Shown: positions 16,841 through 26,876, counted from the stretch's first letter. The stretch is DNA of 64,000 nucleotides from Streptomyces griseoflavus (GCF_014649995.1 NZ_BMUC01000017.1:1-64000); one strand, 5' to 3'. Translations and numbers: made by a program. The notes: generated by a model not told the origin, from the letters alone.

Positions 16841-17902
16841 TCAGCGACCGGTCTTCGGGGCCTTCCAGCGGGCGATGCCGCGGGCCACCAGGTTGAGGAT
16901 CATGATGAACGCGATGAGCGTCAGGGCCGCCGCCCAGGCACGGTCGTAGGCCGCGCCGGAGCCGCCGCTGTTCTGGTACTGGAGGTAGATGTACATCGGC
17001 AGCGACGCCTGCGGGTCCTGGAACGGGTTGGTGTTGATGAAGTTCGTGACCCAGACCAGCAGCAGGACAGGGGCGGTCTCACCGGTGATGCGGGCGATCG
17101 CGAGCATCACGCCGGTGGTGATGCCGCCGATGGAGGTCGGCAGGACCACCTTCAGGATCGTGCGCCACTTCGGCACGCCGAGCGCGAGGGACGCCTCGCG
17201 CAGCTCGTTCGGGACGAGCTTGAGCATCTCCTCCGTGGAGCGGACGACCACCGGGATCATCAGGATGGACAGCGCCATCGAGCCGGCGAAACCGGACGGG
17301 CCCATGTCCAGCATCAGGATCCACACACTGAGGACGAACAGACCGGCGACGATGGACGGGATGCCCGTCATGACGTCGACGAAGAAGGTGACGGCCTTGG
17401 CGAGCCGGCCGCGGCCGTACTCGACCAGGTAGATCGCGGTGAGCACACCGATCGGCACGGAGATCAGGGTGGCGAGGCCGACCTGCTCCAGGGTGCCGAC
17501 GATGGCGTGGTAGATGCCGCCGCCGGGCTCGGTGTCGGCGACCACGCCCATCGAGTGGCTGAGGAAGTAGCCGTCGAGGACCTTCACACCGCGCTTGACC
17601 GTCTCCCAGATGAGGGAGATCAGCGGGACGAGGGCCATGAGGAAGGCGACCCACACCAGGCTGGTCGCGGTGCGGTCCTTGGCCTGACGGCGGCCCTCGA
17701 CCTTCGCGGAGATGCCGTAGGAGCCGGCGACGAACAGCACGGCCGCGATGAGCGCCCACTGGATGTCGCTGTCCAGGCCGGCCGCGGTGCTGATGCCGAG
17801 GCCCAGCACGACGGAGCCCGCGGCGACCGCCCAGGCGAACCACTTCGGCAGCGTCGCGCCGCGCAGGGAACCGTGCTTCGGGGTGAGGGTTGCGTGGCTC
17901 AT
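16841..17902 (-). CDS. pstA: phosphate ABC transporter permease PstA
   Basis: 353-residue permease subunit with six or more membrane helices and the binding-protein-dependent transport signature ([21 protein letters not shown]). It forms the channel with PstC. ATG at 17902 overlaps the pstC stop as ATGA, so the two are translationally coupled. The frame stays open well upstream but only as a shadow of pstC. Confidence 0.95.
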   Translation of the reverse strand: MSHATLTPKHGSLRGATLPKWFAWAVAAGSVVLGLGISTAAGLDSDIQWALIAAVLFVAGSYGISAKVEGRRQAKDRTATSLVWVAFLMALVPLISLIWETVKRGVKVLDGYFLSHSMGVVADTEPGGGIYHAIVGTLEQVGLATLISVPIGVLTAIYLVEYGRGRLAKAVTFFVDVMTGIPSIVAGLFVLSVWILMLDMGPSGFAGSMALSILMIPVVVRSTEEMLKLVPNELREASLALGVPKWRTILKVVLPTSIGGITTGVMLAIARITGETAPVLLLVWVTNFINTNPFQDPQASLPMYIYLQYQNSGGSGAAYDRAWAAALTLIAFIMILNLVARGIARWKAPKTGR

Positions 17903-18906
17903 GCGTTGGCCCCCGAGTACTCCTTGCGGCGGGCGATGATCAGCCGGGCCGCGCCGTTGACCAGCAGCGTGATGACGAACAGGACGAGACCGGAGGCGAT
18001 CAGGGCGTCGCGGCCCATCTCGGTGGCCTCGTTGAACTTGCTGGCGATGTTCTGGGCGAAGGTGCCGCCGCCGGTGTCGAGCAGGCTGGCGTTGATGTCG
18101 AAGCTGGAGGAGAGCACCATGGCCACGGCCATCGTCTCGCCGAGCGCGCGGCCGAGGCCCAGCATCGAGGCGGAGATGACGCCGGAGCGGCCGAAGGGCA
18201 GCACCGACATGCGGATGACCTCCCAGCGGGTCGCGCCGAGGGCCAGGGCCGCCTCCTCGTGCATCCGCGGAACCTGCCGGAAGACCTCGCGGCTCACGTT
18301 GGTGATGATCGGCAGGATCATGATGGCGAGCAGGATGCCGACGGTGAACAGCGAGCGCGGGGCGCCGTCGTTCCACTCGAAGACGCCGGTCCAGCCGAGG
18401 TAGTCGTCCAGCCAGCCGTACAGGCCCTCCAGGTGCGGGACGAGGAAGAGCGCGCCCCACAGGCCGTAGACGATGGAGGGGACCGCGGCGAGCAGGTCGA
18501 TCACGTACGCGATGAGGCCGCCGAGGCGGCGCGGCGCGTAGTGCGTGATGAACAGGGCGATGCCCACCGAGACCGGGACCGCGATGACCATGGCGATGAT
18601 CGACGACACGACGGTGCCGAACGCCAGGACGGCGATGCCGAACTCCGGCGGGGTGCCGCTGGGGTTCCAGTCGAACGAGGTGAAGAAGTTCGCCTCGTTC
18701 TTGCTGATGGCTATGGAGGCGCGGTAGGTCAGGAAGGCCGCGATGGCGGCCATGAGGGCCAGGACGAAGATGCCGGATCCGCGGGAGAGCCCGAGGAAGA
18801 TCCGGTCACCGGGGCGGGTGGCCCCGCGTGCGGCGCGCTTGTCCACGGGCGCGGCCGGCCCGGGTGCGGCGGGGGGTGCGGCTGGTTTCTGTGTCGTGAT
18901 GTCCAT
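17899..18906 (-). CDS. pstC: phosphate ABC transporter permease PstC
   Basis: 335-residue permease subunit. An N-terminal Pro/Ala-rich cytoplasmic tail (about 1-30) precedes six membrane helices. The transport signature EAALALGATRWEVIRMSVLP and the PstC-typical AAVPSIVYGLWGALFLVP are present. It lies 132 bases after pstS with a hairpin in between, so it should be expressed below the level of the binding protein. It overlaps pstA by four bases. Confidence 0.95.
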   Translation of the reverse strand: MDITTQKPAAPPAAPGPAAPVDKRAARGATRPGDRIFLGLSRGSGIFVLALMAAIAAFLTYRASIAISKNEANFFTSFDWNPSGTPPEFGIAVLAFGTVVSSIIAMVIAVPVSVGIALFITHYAPRRLGGLIAYVIDLLAAVPSIVYGLWGALFLVPHLEGLYGWLDDYLGWTGVFEWNDGAPRSLFTVGILLAIMILPIITNVSREVFRQVPRMHEEAALALGATRWEVIRMSVLPFGRSGVISASMLGLGRALGETMAVAMVLSSSFDINASLLDTGGGTFAQNIASKFNEATEMGRDALIASGLVLFVITLLVNGAARLIIARRKEYSGANA

Positions 18907-18995
18907 CGGGTTCTCCGGTCTGCGGAGCCGTCGGGGCCGGCGGCTCGGTGGAGCCGTCCGGGGTCCGGGGGCTCCTGATGGCGGTGCACCGGACG

Positions 18996-19031
18996 GTGCG
19001 GACCGGCTCCCTGGTCGGGGCCGGTCCGCAC
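18996..19031 (-). terminator. intercistronic hairpin between pstS and pstC
   Basis: GTGCGGACCGGC (18996-19007) and GCCGGTCCGCAC (19020-19031) form a perfect 12-base-pair stem with a 12-base loop. It begins eight bases after the pstS stop. There is no T-tract, so it is more likely a partial terminator or 3' message stabiliser than a full stop. This would leave PstS in excess over the permease. Confidence 0.7.
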
Positions 19032-19038
19032 TCTCGGG

Positions 19039-20169
19039 TCAGGCGAGGTTCGAGATGGTCTCGCGGACCTTGGTGATGATCTCCTCGGGCATCGGGGCGT
19101 AGCCCGCGTCGGCCAGCAGCGCCTGACCGTCCTCGGAAGCCATGTAGTTCAGGAAGGACTTGGTGGTGGGCAGGGTCTCCGCCTTGTTGCCCTTGTCGCA
19201 GACGATCTCGTACGTCACCAGGACGATCGGGTAGGCGCCGTCGGCGGACGGGGTGTAGTCGAGCTCCAGCGCGAGGTCCTTGCCGGTGCCGACGACCTTC
19301 GCGGCGCCGATGGCGGCGGTCGCGTTCTCGACGGTGGCGGCGACCGGCTCGGCGGCCTCGGTCTTGATGGAGACGGTCTTCATGCCGTCCTTGGCGTAGG
19401 ACAGCTCCATGTAGGAGATGGCGCCGGGGGTCTGCTTGACCTGCTGGGCGACACCGGAGGAGCCCTGCGCGGACTGGCCGCCCTTGGCCTCCCAGGACTT
19501 GCTGGGCTCGTACGTCCAGTCCTTGGGCGCGGCGGCCTGGAGGTAGGTGGTGAAGTTGTCCGTGGTGCCGGACTCGTCGGAGCGGTGGAAGGCCTGGATC
19601 TTCTGGTCGGGGAGCTTGGCGTCGGGGTTGAGCTTGGCGATCGCCTCGTCGTTCCAGTTGGTGATCTTGCTGTCGAAGATCTTGGCGAGGGTCGGCGCGT
19701 CCAGGACGAGCTCGTCGACACCCTCGACGTTGTAGCCGACGGCGATCGGACCGCCGACCATGGGCAGGTCGATGGCCTGGCCGTCCTTGCAGATCTGCTG
19801 GGACTGCTTGATCTCCTCGGCGTCCATCGCGGAGTCCGAGCCGGCGAAGGAGGTCTGGCCCTGGAGGAACGCGGTGATGCCGGCGCCCGAACCGGTCGGG
19901 TTGTAGTTGACCTGCACGCCCTTGCACGCCGCGGAGTACTGCTTCACCCAGGCGTCGATGGCGTTCTTCTGCGCGGAGGAGCCGGAGGCCGCGAGCTGAC
20001 CCTTGGCGTCACCGCAGTCGATGTTGCCGGCCTGCTTGGTGGCGGAGGCGCCGTCGCCGCTCGCGCTGCCGCCGGTGTCGTCGGAGCCGCACGCCGTGAG
20101 GGCCAGGGCGCCGGAGACGGCGAGAGCACCGAGAGCGAGGGCACGCCGGTTCTTGCGCTGAAGCTTCAC
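19039..20169 (-). CDS. pstS: phosphate-binding lipoprotein PstS
   Basis: 376-residue substrate-binding lipoprotein of the Pst importer. The signal peptide ends in the lipobox LTAC (C27). Phosphate-binding segments are visible: ASGSSAQKNAI and NPTGSGAGITAFLQG near the N-terminus, and HRSDESGTTDNFTTYL in the centre. The mature protein is anchored to the outer face of the membrane. A PHO box about 115 bases upstream predicts induction by PhoR-PhoP during phosphate starvation. Confidence 0.96.
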   Translation of the reverse strand: MKLQRKNRRALALGALAVSGALALTACGSDDTGGSASGDGASATKQAGNIDCGDAKGQLAASGSSAQKNAIDAWVKQYSAACKGVQVNYNPTGSGAGITAFLQGQTSFAGSDSAMDAEEIKQSQQICKDGQAIDLPMVGGPIAVGYNVEGVDELVLDAPTLAKIFDSKITNWNDEAIAKLNPDAKLPDQKIQAFHRSDESGTTDNFTTYLQAAAPKDWTYEPSKSWEAKGGQSAQGSSGVAQQVKQTPGAISYMELSYAKDGMKTVSIKTEAAEPVAATVENATAAIGAAKVVGTGKDLALELDYTPSADGAYPIVLVTYEIVCDKGNKAETLPTTKSFLNYMASEDGQALLADAGYAPMPEEIITKVRETISNLA

Positions 20170-20283
20170 TTGAGTTCCTTCCAGTGGCCGCCGTCCTGAA
20201 TTCGGCGGCGTGCGAAGCGGGTGATGGGGTCGCCCCTGCCGTTCCTCGGGCGATCCGCATCCGGTAAGGCCGAAATTAGGCAG

Positions 20284-20327
20284 AACAGGTGAAGCCGCCG
20301 ATGGCCGTAAATGAACGGGGGGTGAAC
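20284..20327 (-). promoter_or_regulatory. PHO box upstream of pstS
   Basis: Read on the minus strand, four consecutive 11-base units occur: GTTCACCCCCC, GTTCATTTACG, GCCATCGGCGG and CTTCACCTGTT. Units 1, 2 and 4 match the Streptomyces PhoP direct-repeat consensus (GTTCACC-type); unit 3 is degenerate, as is usual for a core PHO box. Its distance of about 115 bases from the pstS start is suitable. Confidence 0.85.
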
Positions 20328-20392
20328 CCCTGAGGGCGGTGCGGTGAGGTCACGGAACGCTCACGTCGAGGACACGGGGTGATACCGGACGG

Positions 20393-20827
20393 TCAGTGCC
20401 CTGGGCGGAGCGTGGCGAGGAGGGCGTCCACGAGGGTGGCGTCACCGGGGCGGGTGAGGCGGGCGCGGGCGGCGTCCGGGGGGAGCCAGAGGAGGCGGTC
20501 GACCTCGTCGTTCGGGGTGAAGCCGCCGGAGACGGCCTCGGCCGCCCAGTAGCGGACCTGCTTGGGGCGGCCGCCGGCGAGGTAGCGCGCGGTGGGGAGC
20601 TCGGCGGCCGGGACGGCGGTGTGCCCCGTCTCCTCCGCGACCTCGCGCAGGGCGCCGGCCAGCGGGTCCTCGCCCCGCTTGAGCTTGCCCTTGGGCCAGG
20701 ACCAGTCGTCGTACTTGGGCCGGTGGACGAGGCACAGTTCGAGGGTGCCGGTCACGGGTGAGCGGCGCCACAGGACGCAGCCGGCGGCGTGGACGACGAG
20801 GGTGCGGTGCTTGCCGGGGATGCCCAC
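20393..20827 (-). CDS. Nudix hydrolase
   Basis: 144-residue Nudix (MutT-like) hydrolase that cleaves nucleoside-diphosphate-linked substrates. The Nudix box runs from GKLKRGEDPLAGAL through REVAEETGH, with the catalytic REVAEE intact. The opening HAAGCVLWRR is typical of the family. GTG at 20827 follows GGGAGG. It lies 11 bases after the CHAD gene, in line with ppk. This suggests a link to polyphosphate or diphosphoinositol-type substrates rather than mutagenic nucleotides, but that is inference. Confidence 0.88.
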   Translation of the reverse strand: MGIPGKHRTLVVHAAGCVLWRRSPVTGTLELCLVHRPKYDDWSWPKGKLKRGEDPLAGALREVAEETGHTAVPAAELPTARYLAGGRPKQVRYWAAEAVSGGFTPNDEVDRLLWLPPDAARARLTRPGDATLVDALLATLRPGH

Positions 20828-20838
20828 CGGGTGCCTCC

Positions 20839-22005
20839 CTAGGGGGTGTCCAGGGCTTCCTTCTGCCAGGCGCGCTGGAACGCGTACCGCGCGGCCTCCA
20901 CCTCATGCCGCTGGTCGGCGTGGAGCACGCCCAGCGCGTACGCCGTGGCGGGGGCGATGCGCGGGGTGCGGGCCGCCTGCGCCGCGGCGGCGGCCGCCTC
21001 GGAGGCGTCGCGGTGCCGGTCGAGCGCCTCACCGGCGGTGAGCAGACGCGGGTCGGCGGCGGTGCCCAGCACCTCGCGGGCGTAGCGGTGCAGACGCAGC
21101 AGGAGGCGTACCTGGTGCCAGGGGGCGTCCTGCGGGTGCGGGGAGAGGTCGGGGGCGAGCCCGTGGATCAGCGCCTCCGCGTTGTACGGGCTGCCGGCGG
21201 TGAGCAGGGGCAGCGCGGTGACGGCGTCGGCGAGCCGCTCGCGGGCGGCGTCGGCCATCGGGCGCAGGTCGGCGCCGTCCGCCGCCGGGACCAGCGGCAC
21301 CTCGCTGGCCAGGAGGGCGACCTTGTCGGCGATCCCGTGGAACCGGGAGGAGCCGAGCGCCTGGAGCGCGGTGGAGTGCGCCCGGGTCCGGGCCAGGGTG
21401 AGCTGCCGGTCCAGCAGGGCACCGGCCTTGGCGGCGCCGACGGTGAGGTTCCCCCGGTCCGGCGCGGGCACGGACCGTACGGCGGTCCGGTCGGGGGCCG
21501 GGTCCGTCGCGGTGGTGGTGACGACGGCGGTCGCGGTGCGCCGCGCCGGGCCGGCGGTGCCGCCCGGTGCGTCGCGCGTCGCGTCGGACGGCTGTCCGGC
21601 GGCGGCCGGGACCGGGGGACGGACGGCCGTCGCCCGGGCGGGGGCCGGGAACGGGGTCGCCCCGGACAGGCGGTGCAGGGCCAGGAGCAGTTGGTTCAGG
21701 CGTGCGGTGTGGGCGTGTTCCTGGGCCAGGGTGCCGGAGACCCAGGCCAGTTCGGGCCGCAGTCCCTCCGCCCAGCCGGGGTCGAGGACCGGCTGGAAGG
21801 TGTGGAGGCCCGCGCTGATGCGGCGGGCCGCGCGGCGCAGCGCCCGGGCCGCCTCGGCGGAGTCGTCCGACGCGGCCGCGCCCGCACCGGTCTCCCGGTG
21901 CAGGCGCAGGGCGCGGAGGAACTCGGTCGCCCGGTCCCGCAGATAGCGGGCCAGGGCGTCCGCCGGGACGGGACCGGCCGTCGGATCAGGGTGTCGCTGT
22001 GCCAC
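20839..22005 (-). CDS. CHAD domain protein
   Basis: 388-residue helical protein with a CHAD domain, whose basic, His-containing face binds polyphosphate. Characteristic segments are [20 protein letters not shown] and [16 protein letters not shown] Pro/Ala/Thr-rich linker of about 75 residues ([14 protein letters not shown] onward) splits the protein into two helical halves. GTG at 22005 has a GGAGG site and lies inside ppk, overlapping its end by 20 bases. Co-translation with polyphosphate kinase is strong contextual support for polyphosphate binding. Confidence 0.85.
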   Translation of the reverse strand: MAQRHPDPTAGPVPADALARYLRDRATEFLRALRLHRETGAGAAASDDSAEAARALRRAARRISAGLHTFQPVLDPGWAEGLRPELAWVSGTLAQEHAHTARLNQLLLALHRLSGATPFPAPARATAVRPPVPAAAGQPSDATRDAPGGTAGPARRTATAVVTTTATDPAPDRTAVRSVPAPDRGNLTVGAAKAGALLDRQLTLARTRAHSTALQALGSSRFHGIADKVALLASEVPLVPAADGADLRPMADAARERLADAVTALPLLTAGSPYNAEALIHGLAPDLSPHPQDAPWHQVRLLLRLHRYAREVLGTAADPRLLTAGEALDRHRDASEAAAAAAQAARTPRIAPATAYALGVLHADQRHEVEAARYAFQRAWQKEALDTP

Positions 22006-24217
22006 GCCGGCGCCTCCGGGCGTCTATGAGCATCTCCTGGACGTTGCGCAGGGGCTGGCCGTCCGCGTCCGTCGCGTGCCGGGTCCACTCGCCGTCCGGG
22101 CCGAGGTGCCAGGACGCGGTGGTGTCGGACATGCCGGTCTCCAGCAGCCGGTTCAGCGCGGCACGGTGGGCGGGGTCGGTGACCCGCACCAGCGCCTCTA
22201 TCCGGCGGTCGAGGTTGCGGTGCATCATGTCGGCGCTGCCTATCCACACCTCGGGCTCCCCGCCGTTGCCGAAGGCGAAGACGCGGGAGTGCTCGAGGAA
22301 GCGGCCGAGGACGGACCGTACCCGGACGTTCTCCGACAGTCCCTCCACGCCGGGCCGGATCGCGCAGATGCCCCGCACCCAGATGTCGACCGGCACGCCC
22401 GCCTGCGACGCCCGGTAGCAGGCGTCGATGACGGCCTCGTCGACCATCGAGTTGACCTTGATGCGCACGTACGCGGGCCGCCCGGCACGGTGGTGCTGCG
22501 CCTCCTTGTCGATCCGCGAGACCAGGCCGTCCCGCAGGGACTTGGGGGCGACGAGGAGGCGCCGGTAGGTCTCGCGGCGGGAGTAGCCGGAGAGGCGGTT
22601 GAACAGGTCGGAGAGGTCCGCGCCGACCTGAGGGTCGGCGGTGAGCACGCCGAGGTCCTCGTACAGCCGGGCCGTCTTCGGGTGGTAGTTGCCGGTGCCG
22701 ACGTGGCTGTACCGCCGCAGCGTCTCGCCCTCCTGACGGACCACCAGCGACAGCTTGCAGTGGGTCTTCAGGCCGACCAGGCCGTAGACGACGTGGCAGC
22801 CCGACTCCTCCAGCTTGCGCGCCCACTTGATGTTGGCGTGCTCGTCGAAGCGGGCCTTGATCTCGACCAGGACGAGGACCTGCTTGCCGGACTCGGCGGC
22901 GTCGATGAGCGCGTCGACTATCGGGGAGTCGCCGGACGTGCGGTACAGGGTCTGCTTGATGGCGAGGACGTCCGGGTCGGCGGCGGCCTGCTCCAGGAAC
23001 GCCTGCACGGACGTCGAGAAGGAGTCGTAGGGGTGGTGCAGCAGCACGTCCCGGCTGCGCAGCGCCGCGAAGATGTCCGGCGGGGACGCCGACTCCACCT
23101 CCGCCAGGTCGCGGTGGGTGCCCGCGACGAACTTCGGGTACTTCAGCTCGGGCCGGTCCAGGCTGTGGATGCGGAAGAGCCCGGTGAGGTCGAGCGGGCC
23201 CGGCAGCGGGTACACCTCCGCCTCGCCGACCTTCAGCTCGCGCACCAGCAGGTCCAGCACCTCGCGGTCGATGGACTCCTCCACCTCCAGCCGCACCGGC
23301 GGCCCGAAGCGGCGCCGCATGAGCTCCTTCTCCAGCGCCTGGAGCAGGTTCTCCGCGTCGTCCTCCTCCACTTCGAGGTCCTCGTTGCGGGTGAGCCGGA
23401 ACGCGTGGTGCTGGAGCACCTCCATGCCCGGGAACAGCTCCTCCAGGTGGGCCGCGATCACGTCCTCGATGGGCACGTAGCGGCCGGGGGAGCTCTCCAG
23501 GAAGCGGGACAGCAGCGGCGGCACCTTCACGCGGGCGAAGTGCCGGTGTCCGGTGACCGGGTTGCGCACCACGACGGCCAGGTTCAGCGACAGGCCGGAG
23601 ATGTACGGGAATGGGTGCGCCGGGTCGACCGCGAGGGGGGTGAGGACGGGGAAGATCTGGTGCCGGAACAGGGTGAAGAGCCGGGCCTGTTCCTTCTCCG
23701 TCAGCTCGTTCCAGCGGACCAGGTGGATGCCCTCCTCCGCGAGTGCGGGGGCGACGTCCTCGTGGTAGCAGGCGGCGTGCCGGGCCATCAGCTCGCGGGA
23801 GCGGGCCCAGATCATCTCCAGCACCTCGCGCGGCTGGAGGCCGGAGGCGGAGCGGGTGGCGACCCCGGTGGCGATGCGGCGCTTCAGGCCGGCCACGCGC
23901 ACCATGAAGAACTCGTCCAGGTTGCTGGCGAAGATCGCGAGGAAGTTCGCCCGCTCCAGGAGCGGGGTGGCGGGGTCCTCGGCCAGTTCCAGCACGCGCT
24001 CGTTGAAGGCGAGCCAGCTGCGTTCCCGGTCGAGGAAGCGGCCCTGGGGGAGCGGGGCGCCGTCGGTCTGCGCCTCCTCGTACCCGTCGAGGTCCGCGTC
24101 GATGTCGGGTTCCAGGTCGGAGACCACTCCGGCCACGGTGTGCGGTCGGTGGGCGGCTATGGAGCCCACGGAGGGCTGCGGGTGCTGTACCTGTGCCTGG
24201 GCGTCGGGCTGGCTCAT
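21986..24217 (-). CDS. ppk: polyphosphate kinase 1
   Basis: 743-residue cytoplasmic enzyme that reversibly adds ATP gamma-phosphates to polyphosphate. It shows the PPK1 N-terminal domain ([39 protein letters not shown]) and the catalytic region with active-site His in [19 protein letters not shown]. The conserved [20 protein letters not shown] is present. ATG at 24217 (MSQPDAQAQ) was chosen over longer in-frame starts because GGAAGAATGGGG precedes it and the extension is low-complexity. It heads ppk-CHAD-Nudix directly upstream of the pst operon, in the same orientation. Confidence 0.96.
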   Translation of the reverse strand: MSQPDAQAQVQHPQPSVGSIAAHRPHTVAGVVSDLEPDIDADLDGYEEAQTDGAPLPQGRFLDRERSWLAFNERVLELAEDPATPLLERANFLAIFASNLDEFFMVRVAGLKRRIATGVATRSASGLQPREVLEMIWARSRELMARHAACYHEDVAPALAEEGIHLVRWNELTEKEQARLFTLFRHQIFPVLTPLAVDPAHPFPYISGLSLNLAVVVRNPVTGHRHFARVKVPPLLSRFLESSPGRYVPIEDVIAAHLEELFPGMEVLQHHAFRLTRNEDLEVEEDDAENLLQALEKELMRRRFGPPVRLEVEESIDREVLDLLVRELKVGEAEVYPLPGPLDLTGLFRIHSLDRPELKYPKFVAGTHRDLAEVESASPPDIFAALRSRDVLLHHPYDSFSTSVQAFLEQAAADPDVLAIKQTLYRTSGDSPIVDALIDAAESGKQVLVLVEIKARFDEHANIKWARKLEESGCHVVYGLVGLKTHCKLSLVVRQEGETLRRYSHVGTGNYHPKTARLYEDLGVLTADPQVGADLSDLFNRLSGYSRRETYRRLLVAPKSLRDGLVSRIDKEAQHHRAGRPAYVRIKVNSMVDEAVIDACYRASQAGVPVDIWVRGICAIRPGVEGLSENVRVRSVLGRFLEHSRVFAFGNGGEPEVWIGSADMMHRNLDRRIEALVRVTDPAHRAALNRLLETGMSDTTASWHLGPDGEWTRHATDADGQPLRNVQEMLIDARRRRRGTATP

Positions 24218-24537
24218 GACCCCATTCTTCCGCGCCGGGGGCATCACGGGCGCGTCGGAATGCGCGGGTGGGAGCGGTGGTGGCCCTGAGGCGTCCCCGT
24301 TCCCCCCGTTCACCCGTCGGGGCGGTGCAGGCTCTGGCACGGCGGGATGCATTGGCCGAGCGTCGCAAGCCTGTCTGAATCAGCGGTTACGGAGACATGA
24401 CGTGCGGGATGCCGGGCGGCGGCTCGCGGGGGTGTCGCGCCGGGGGGTGGTGTGTCCGCCGGGTGGGGCGCGGGGTGGGACGTGAGGCGGCCCCCGACCC
24501 GTGGGACGGGTGGGGGCCGCGGGGGGGGGAGGGGTGG
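24218..24537. other. 320-bp gap between ppk and an ABC operon
   Basis: The gap should hold the ppk promoter (nearest 24217) and the terminator of the ABC permease operon (24487-24520). A GTTC-containing stretch at 24299-24317 recalls a PHO box but its spacing is 10, not 11, and it lies on the other strand. I see no gene. Confidence 0.5.
24487..24520 (-). terminator. terminator after the ABC permease gene
   Basis: GCGGCCCCCGACCCGT pairs with ACGGGTGGGGGCCGC around a short loop, with one bulged base, 18 bases beyond the permease stop. It probably ends the GntR-ABC operon. Confidence 0.75.
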
Positions 24538-25533
24538 TCAGGGGGTGCGGTGGCGCAGCAGGCGGAAGGCCGCGTAGGCCAGGAGCGCGGCGACGGCGAG
24601 CACGATGCCGGAGGCGACCAGGTGGAGCGGCCAGTAGTGGGCGGCGGGGTGGAAGTCGCGGTAGAAGCCGACGGCGCCCATGTCGGACAGTGTCGTCTCG
24701 CATCCGGGCAGCATGCTGGTGAGGCAGGGAGCGTCCAGCCGGTCGCCGTCGGCGGTCAGCACGCCCTGCCCGGCCCAGATGCCCTCCCCGCGCGGGCCCT
24801 CCCGCAGGCTGGTCACCTTGGTGACCGCGGGCCACAGGTGCGGGAGGGCGGTGTGGACGGCCGCCCACAGCGCCCCGAGCGCGGCCGTGGCCACGGCGAG
24901 CGCGGCGACGGCGCGGCGCAGCAGCAGCCCCGCGAGGACGCCGATGGCCAGTCCGGCCAGGGCGAGGGCCGCGGGGAGGGTGCCGTTGGCGTAGAAGGTG
25001 GGGTAGTGGTCCCACACCAGGGCGGTGTCGATGCGGTCCTCGGTCCCGGTCCACGCCAGGCGGTGCAGCAGGGTGAGCAGGCCGGTCGCCGCGAAGGCCA
25101 GTGCGGCCGGCAGGGCGAGCCGGGAGGCCAGCCAGCGGGCCGGGGAGACGCCCTGCGTCCAGGCCAGGCGGGCCGTGCCGGACTCCATCTCGCGGCCGGT
25201 GAGCGAGCCGCCGGCCCACGCGGCGACCAGCACCGGCACGGCGAGCACGGCGTAGGTCGTGTAGTTGTACACGTCCTTGTGGCGGATGACGGCGTCCTGG
25301 TCGTAGGAGCAGCGCTCGTCGAAGGCGCAGGCGTTGTACTGCTTCCAGGCCGCCGCCGAGGCGTCGGCGAGGGGACCGCCGAGCCACAGCAGCCCCGCAC
25401 CGGTCAGCAGCACGAGTGCCGCGCCGGCGAGGAGGGCCGGGCGGTGCAGCCGCAGGAGCCAGCGCAGCTGGCGGGGCGCGTGGGCGGGGCCGGTGGCGGT
25501 CGTGGCCGGGACGGTGGTCAGGGTGGCGTTCAC
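24538..25533 (-). CDS. ABC transporter permease, ABC-2-like
   Basis: 331-residue membrane protein with six hydrophobic segments (first about 34-52, last about 300-322). The large outward loop between the first two holds two Cys (NACAFDERCSYDQD), and a later loop holds two more (APCLTSMLPGCETTL), so disulfides are likely. The cytoplasmic SLTGREMESGTARLAWTQG is the ABC-2 permease coupling segment. The GTG start at 25533 overlaps the ATPase stop. With the ATPase and the YtrA-type regulator it forms a three-gene export module. The substrate is unknown; cell-wall or antibiotic stress would fit YtrA-type systems. Confidence 0.85.
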   Translation of the reverse strand: MNATLTTVPATTATGPAHAPRQLRWLLRLHRPALLAGAALVLLTGAGLLWLGGPLADASAAAWKQYNACAFDERCSYDQDAVIRHKDVYNYTTYAVLAVPVLVAAWAGGSLTGREMESGTARLAWTQGVSPARWLASRLALPAALAFAATGLLTLLHRLAWTGTEDRIDTALVWDHYPTFYANGTLPAALALAGLAIGVLAGLLLRRAVAALAVATAALGALWAAVHTALPHLWPAVTKVTSLREGPRGEGIWAGQGVLTADGDRLDAPCLTSMLPGCETTLSDMGAVGFYRDFHPAAHYWPLHLVASGIVLAVAALLAYAAFRLLRHRTP

Positions 25534-26420
25534 GCGGCGGTCTCCGTGGTGTCGGGCGCCGGGGCCGGGGCGGAGGCTCCGGGGTTGCGCAGGTAGGACA
25601 GGACGAGTTCCTCCAGGGACGGCGTGCCGGTGCGCCAGTCGCCGGGCAGGGGGCCGGCCGGACGGAGCAGTGCGCTGAGCTGGCGTCCGGTGGTGCGGGA
25701 CTCCACGACCTCGTGCGCGGCCAGGTCGGTCTCCGCCGGGGCGGACACCCGGGTGTGGGCGGCCAGCAGGTCGTCGATCTCCCCGGCGAGGCGGACCCGG
25801 CCGCCGCCGATCAGCAGCAGGTGGTCGCAGGAGTCCTCCAGTTCGGCGACGACGTGCGAGGACATCACGATCGTCGTGCCGCGTGCCGCCGCCTGCCCCA
25901 TCAGGACGCCCATCAGCTCGTGCCGGGCGAGGGGGTCGAGGTCGGCCATCGGCTCGTCCAGGAGGAGCAGTTCGGGCCGCTTGCCCAGGGCCAGGGCGAG
26001 CGCCACGCGGGTGCGCTGGCCGCCGGAGAGCGCGCGGATCCGCCTGCCCGGGTCCAGGTCGCCGCCGGCCACGATCCGCTCGGCGGTGTCCGCGTCCCAG
26101 TGGCCCGGGTTCAGGTCGGCGCCCATGCGCAGCGTCTCGGCGACGCTGAGCTGCGGGTACAGCGGCTTGGTCTGGTCGACGAAGCCGACCCGGGGGCGGG
26201 CCGTCGCCGGGTCCGTGCCGAGGACGGTGGCCCGGCCCTCGGTGGGGGCGAGCAGCCCGGCGGTGATCGCCAGCAGCGTGGACTTGCCGGCGCCGTTGGG
26301 GCCGACCACGGCGCAGACGCGGCCCGCGGGCAGCCGGAAGGAACAGTCGCGCAGCGCCCAGTCGGCGCGCCGGCCGAAGCGCTTGCCGAGCGCGTCCGCC
26401 TCGATGGCCGGGACGGTCAT
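25530..26420 (-). CDS. ABC transporter ATP-binding protein
   Basis: 296-residue ATPase with intact Walker A (GPNGAGKSTLL), signature (LSGGQRTRVALA) and Walker B (ELLLLDEPMADLDP). The C-terminal 70 residues form the regulatory extension common in ABC-2 exporters. ATG at 26420 overlaps the stop of the gntR-like gene (ATGA), and its own stop overlaps the permease start. It powers export by the adjacent permease. Confidence 0.92.
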   Translation of the reverse strand: MTVPAIEADALGKRFGRRADWALRDCSFRLPAGRVCAVVGPNGAGKSTLLAITAGLLAPTEGRATVLGTDPATARPRVGFVDQTKPLYPQLSVAETLRMGADLNPGHWDADTAERIVAGGDLDPGRRIRALSGGQRTRVALALALGKRPELLLLDEPMADLDPLARHELMGVLMGQAAARGTTIVMSSHVVAELEDSCDHLLLIGGGRVRLAGEIDDLLAAHTRVSAPAETDLAAHEVVESRTTGRQLSALLRPAGPLPGDWRTGTPSLEELVLSYLRNPGASAPAPAPDTTETAA

Positions 26421-26872
26421 GACGGGTCTCCCTGAGGGGTCTTCGGGGGTGCGGTGGGGTGTGTCGGTGCCGGGGCGGGCGGCGGTGGTGCCGGGCCGGC
26501 CGGGTAGTGCGTCTCGAGTACGGCGGTGAAGAGCGCGGCCACGTCCTCCCGCTCCAGTCCGGCCCCGCGGGCCCGGGACGCCCACTCCTCCAGCTCCGCG
26601 CGCAGCGGGGAGTCGGCGGGGGCGGCGCCCAGCGAGCGCCGTACGAAGGTGCCGAGGCCGCGCCGGGCCTCCACCAGCCCTTCGCGTTCCAGCTCGCGGT
26701 AGGCCTTCAGCACGGTGTTGGGGTTGACGGCGGTGGCTTCGACGACCTCGCGGGCCGTGGGCAGCTTGTCGCCGGGTGCCAACAGGCCCAGGCGCAGGGC
26801 CTGTTTGGTCTGGTGCACGATCTGGACGTAGGTGGCCATGCCGCTGTGCCGGTCGATGCGGTAGTCGACCAC
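26417..26872 (-). CDS. GntR-family regulator, YtrA type
   Basis: About 151-residue repressor. The N-terminal winged helix includes the recognition segment LPTAREVVEATAVNPNTVLKAY. A short helical dimerisation tail with a Pro-rich end follows. The length matches the YtrA subfamily, whose members repress adjacent ABC transporter genes. GTG at 26872 was chosen because GAAAGGG precedes it; GTG at 26881 lies inside the operator. The gene leads the operon with ATPase and permease. A long palindrome overlapping its ribosome-binding site predicts autoregulation. Confidence 0.9.
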   Translation of the reverse strand: MVDYRIDRHSGMATYVQIVHQTKQALRLGLLAPGDKLPTAREVVEATAVNPNTVLKAYRELEREGLVEARRGLGTFVRRSLGAAPADSPLRAELEEWASRARGAGLEREDVAALFTAVLETHYPAGPAPPPPAPAPTHPTAPPKTPQGDPS

Positions 26873-26876
26873 GTGA

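Noticed and set aside
22076-24289. 737-residue plus-strand open frame opposite ppk
   Set aside because: Shadow of ppk: Val/Gly/Ala/Asp-rich with no domain and no ribosome-binding site.
24299-24317. PHO-box-like GTTCCCCCC-GTTCACCCG upstream of ppk
   Set aside because: The GTTC units are 10 rather than 11 bases apart, only one is a good match, and they lie on the strand opposite to ppk. ppk may still be PhoP-controlled, but this site alone does not support it.
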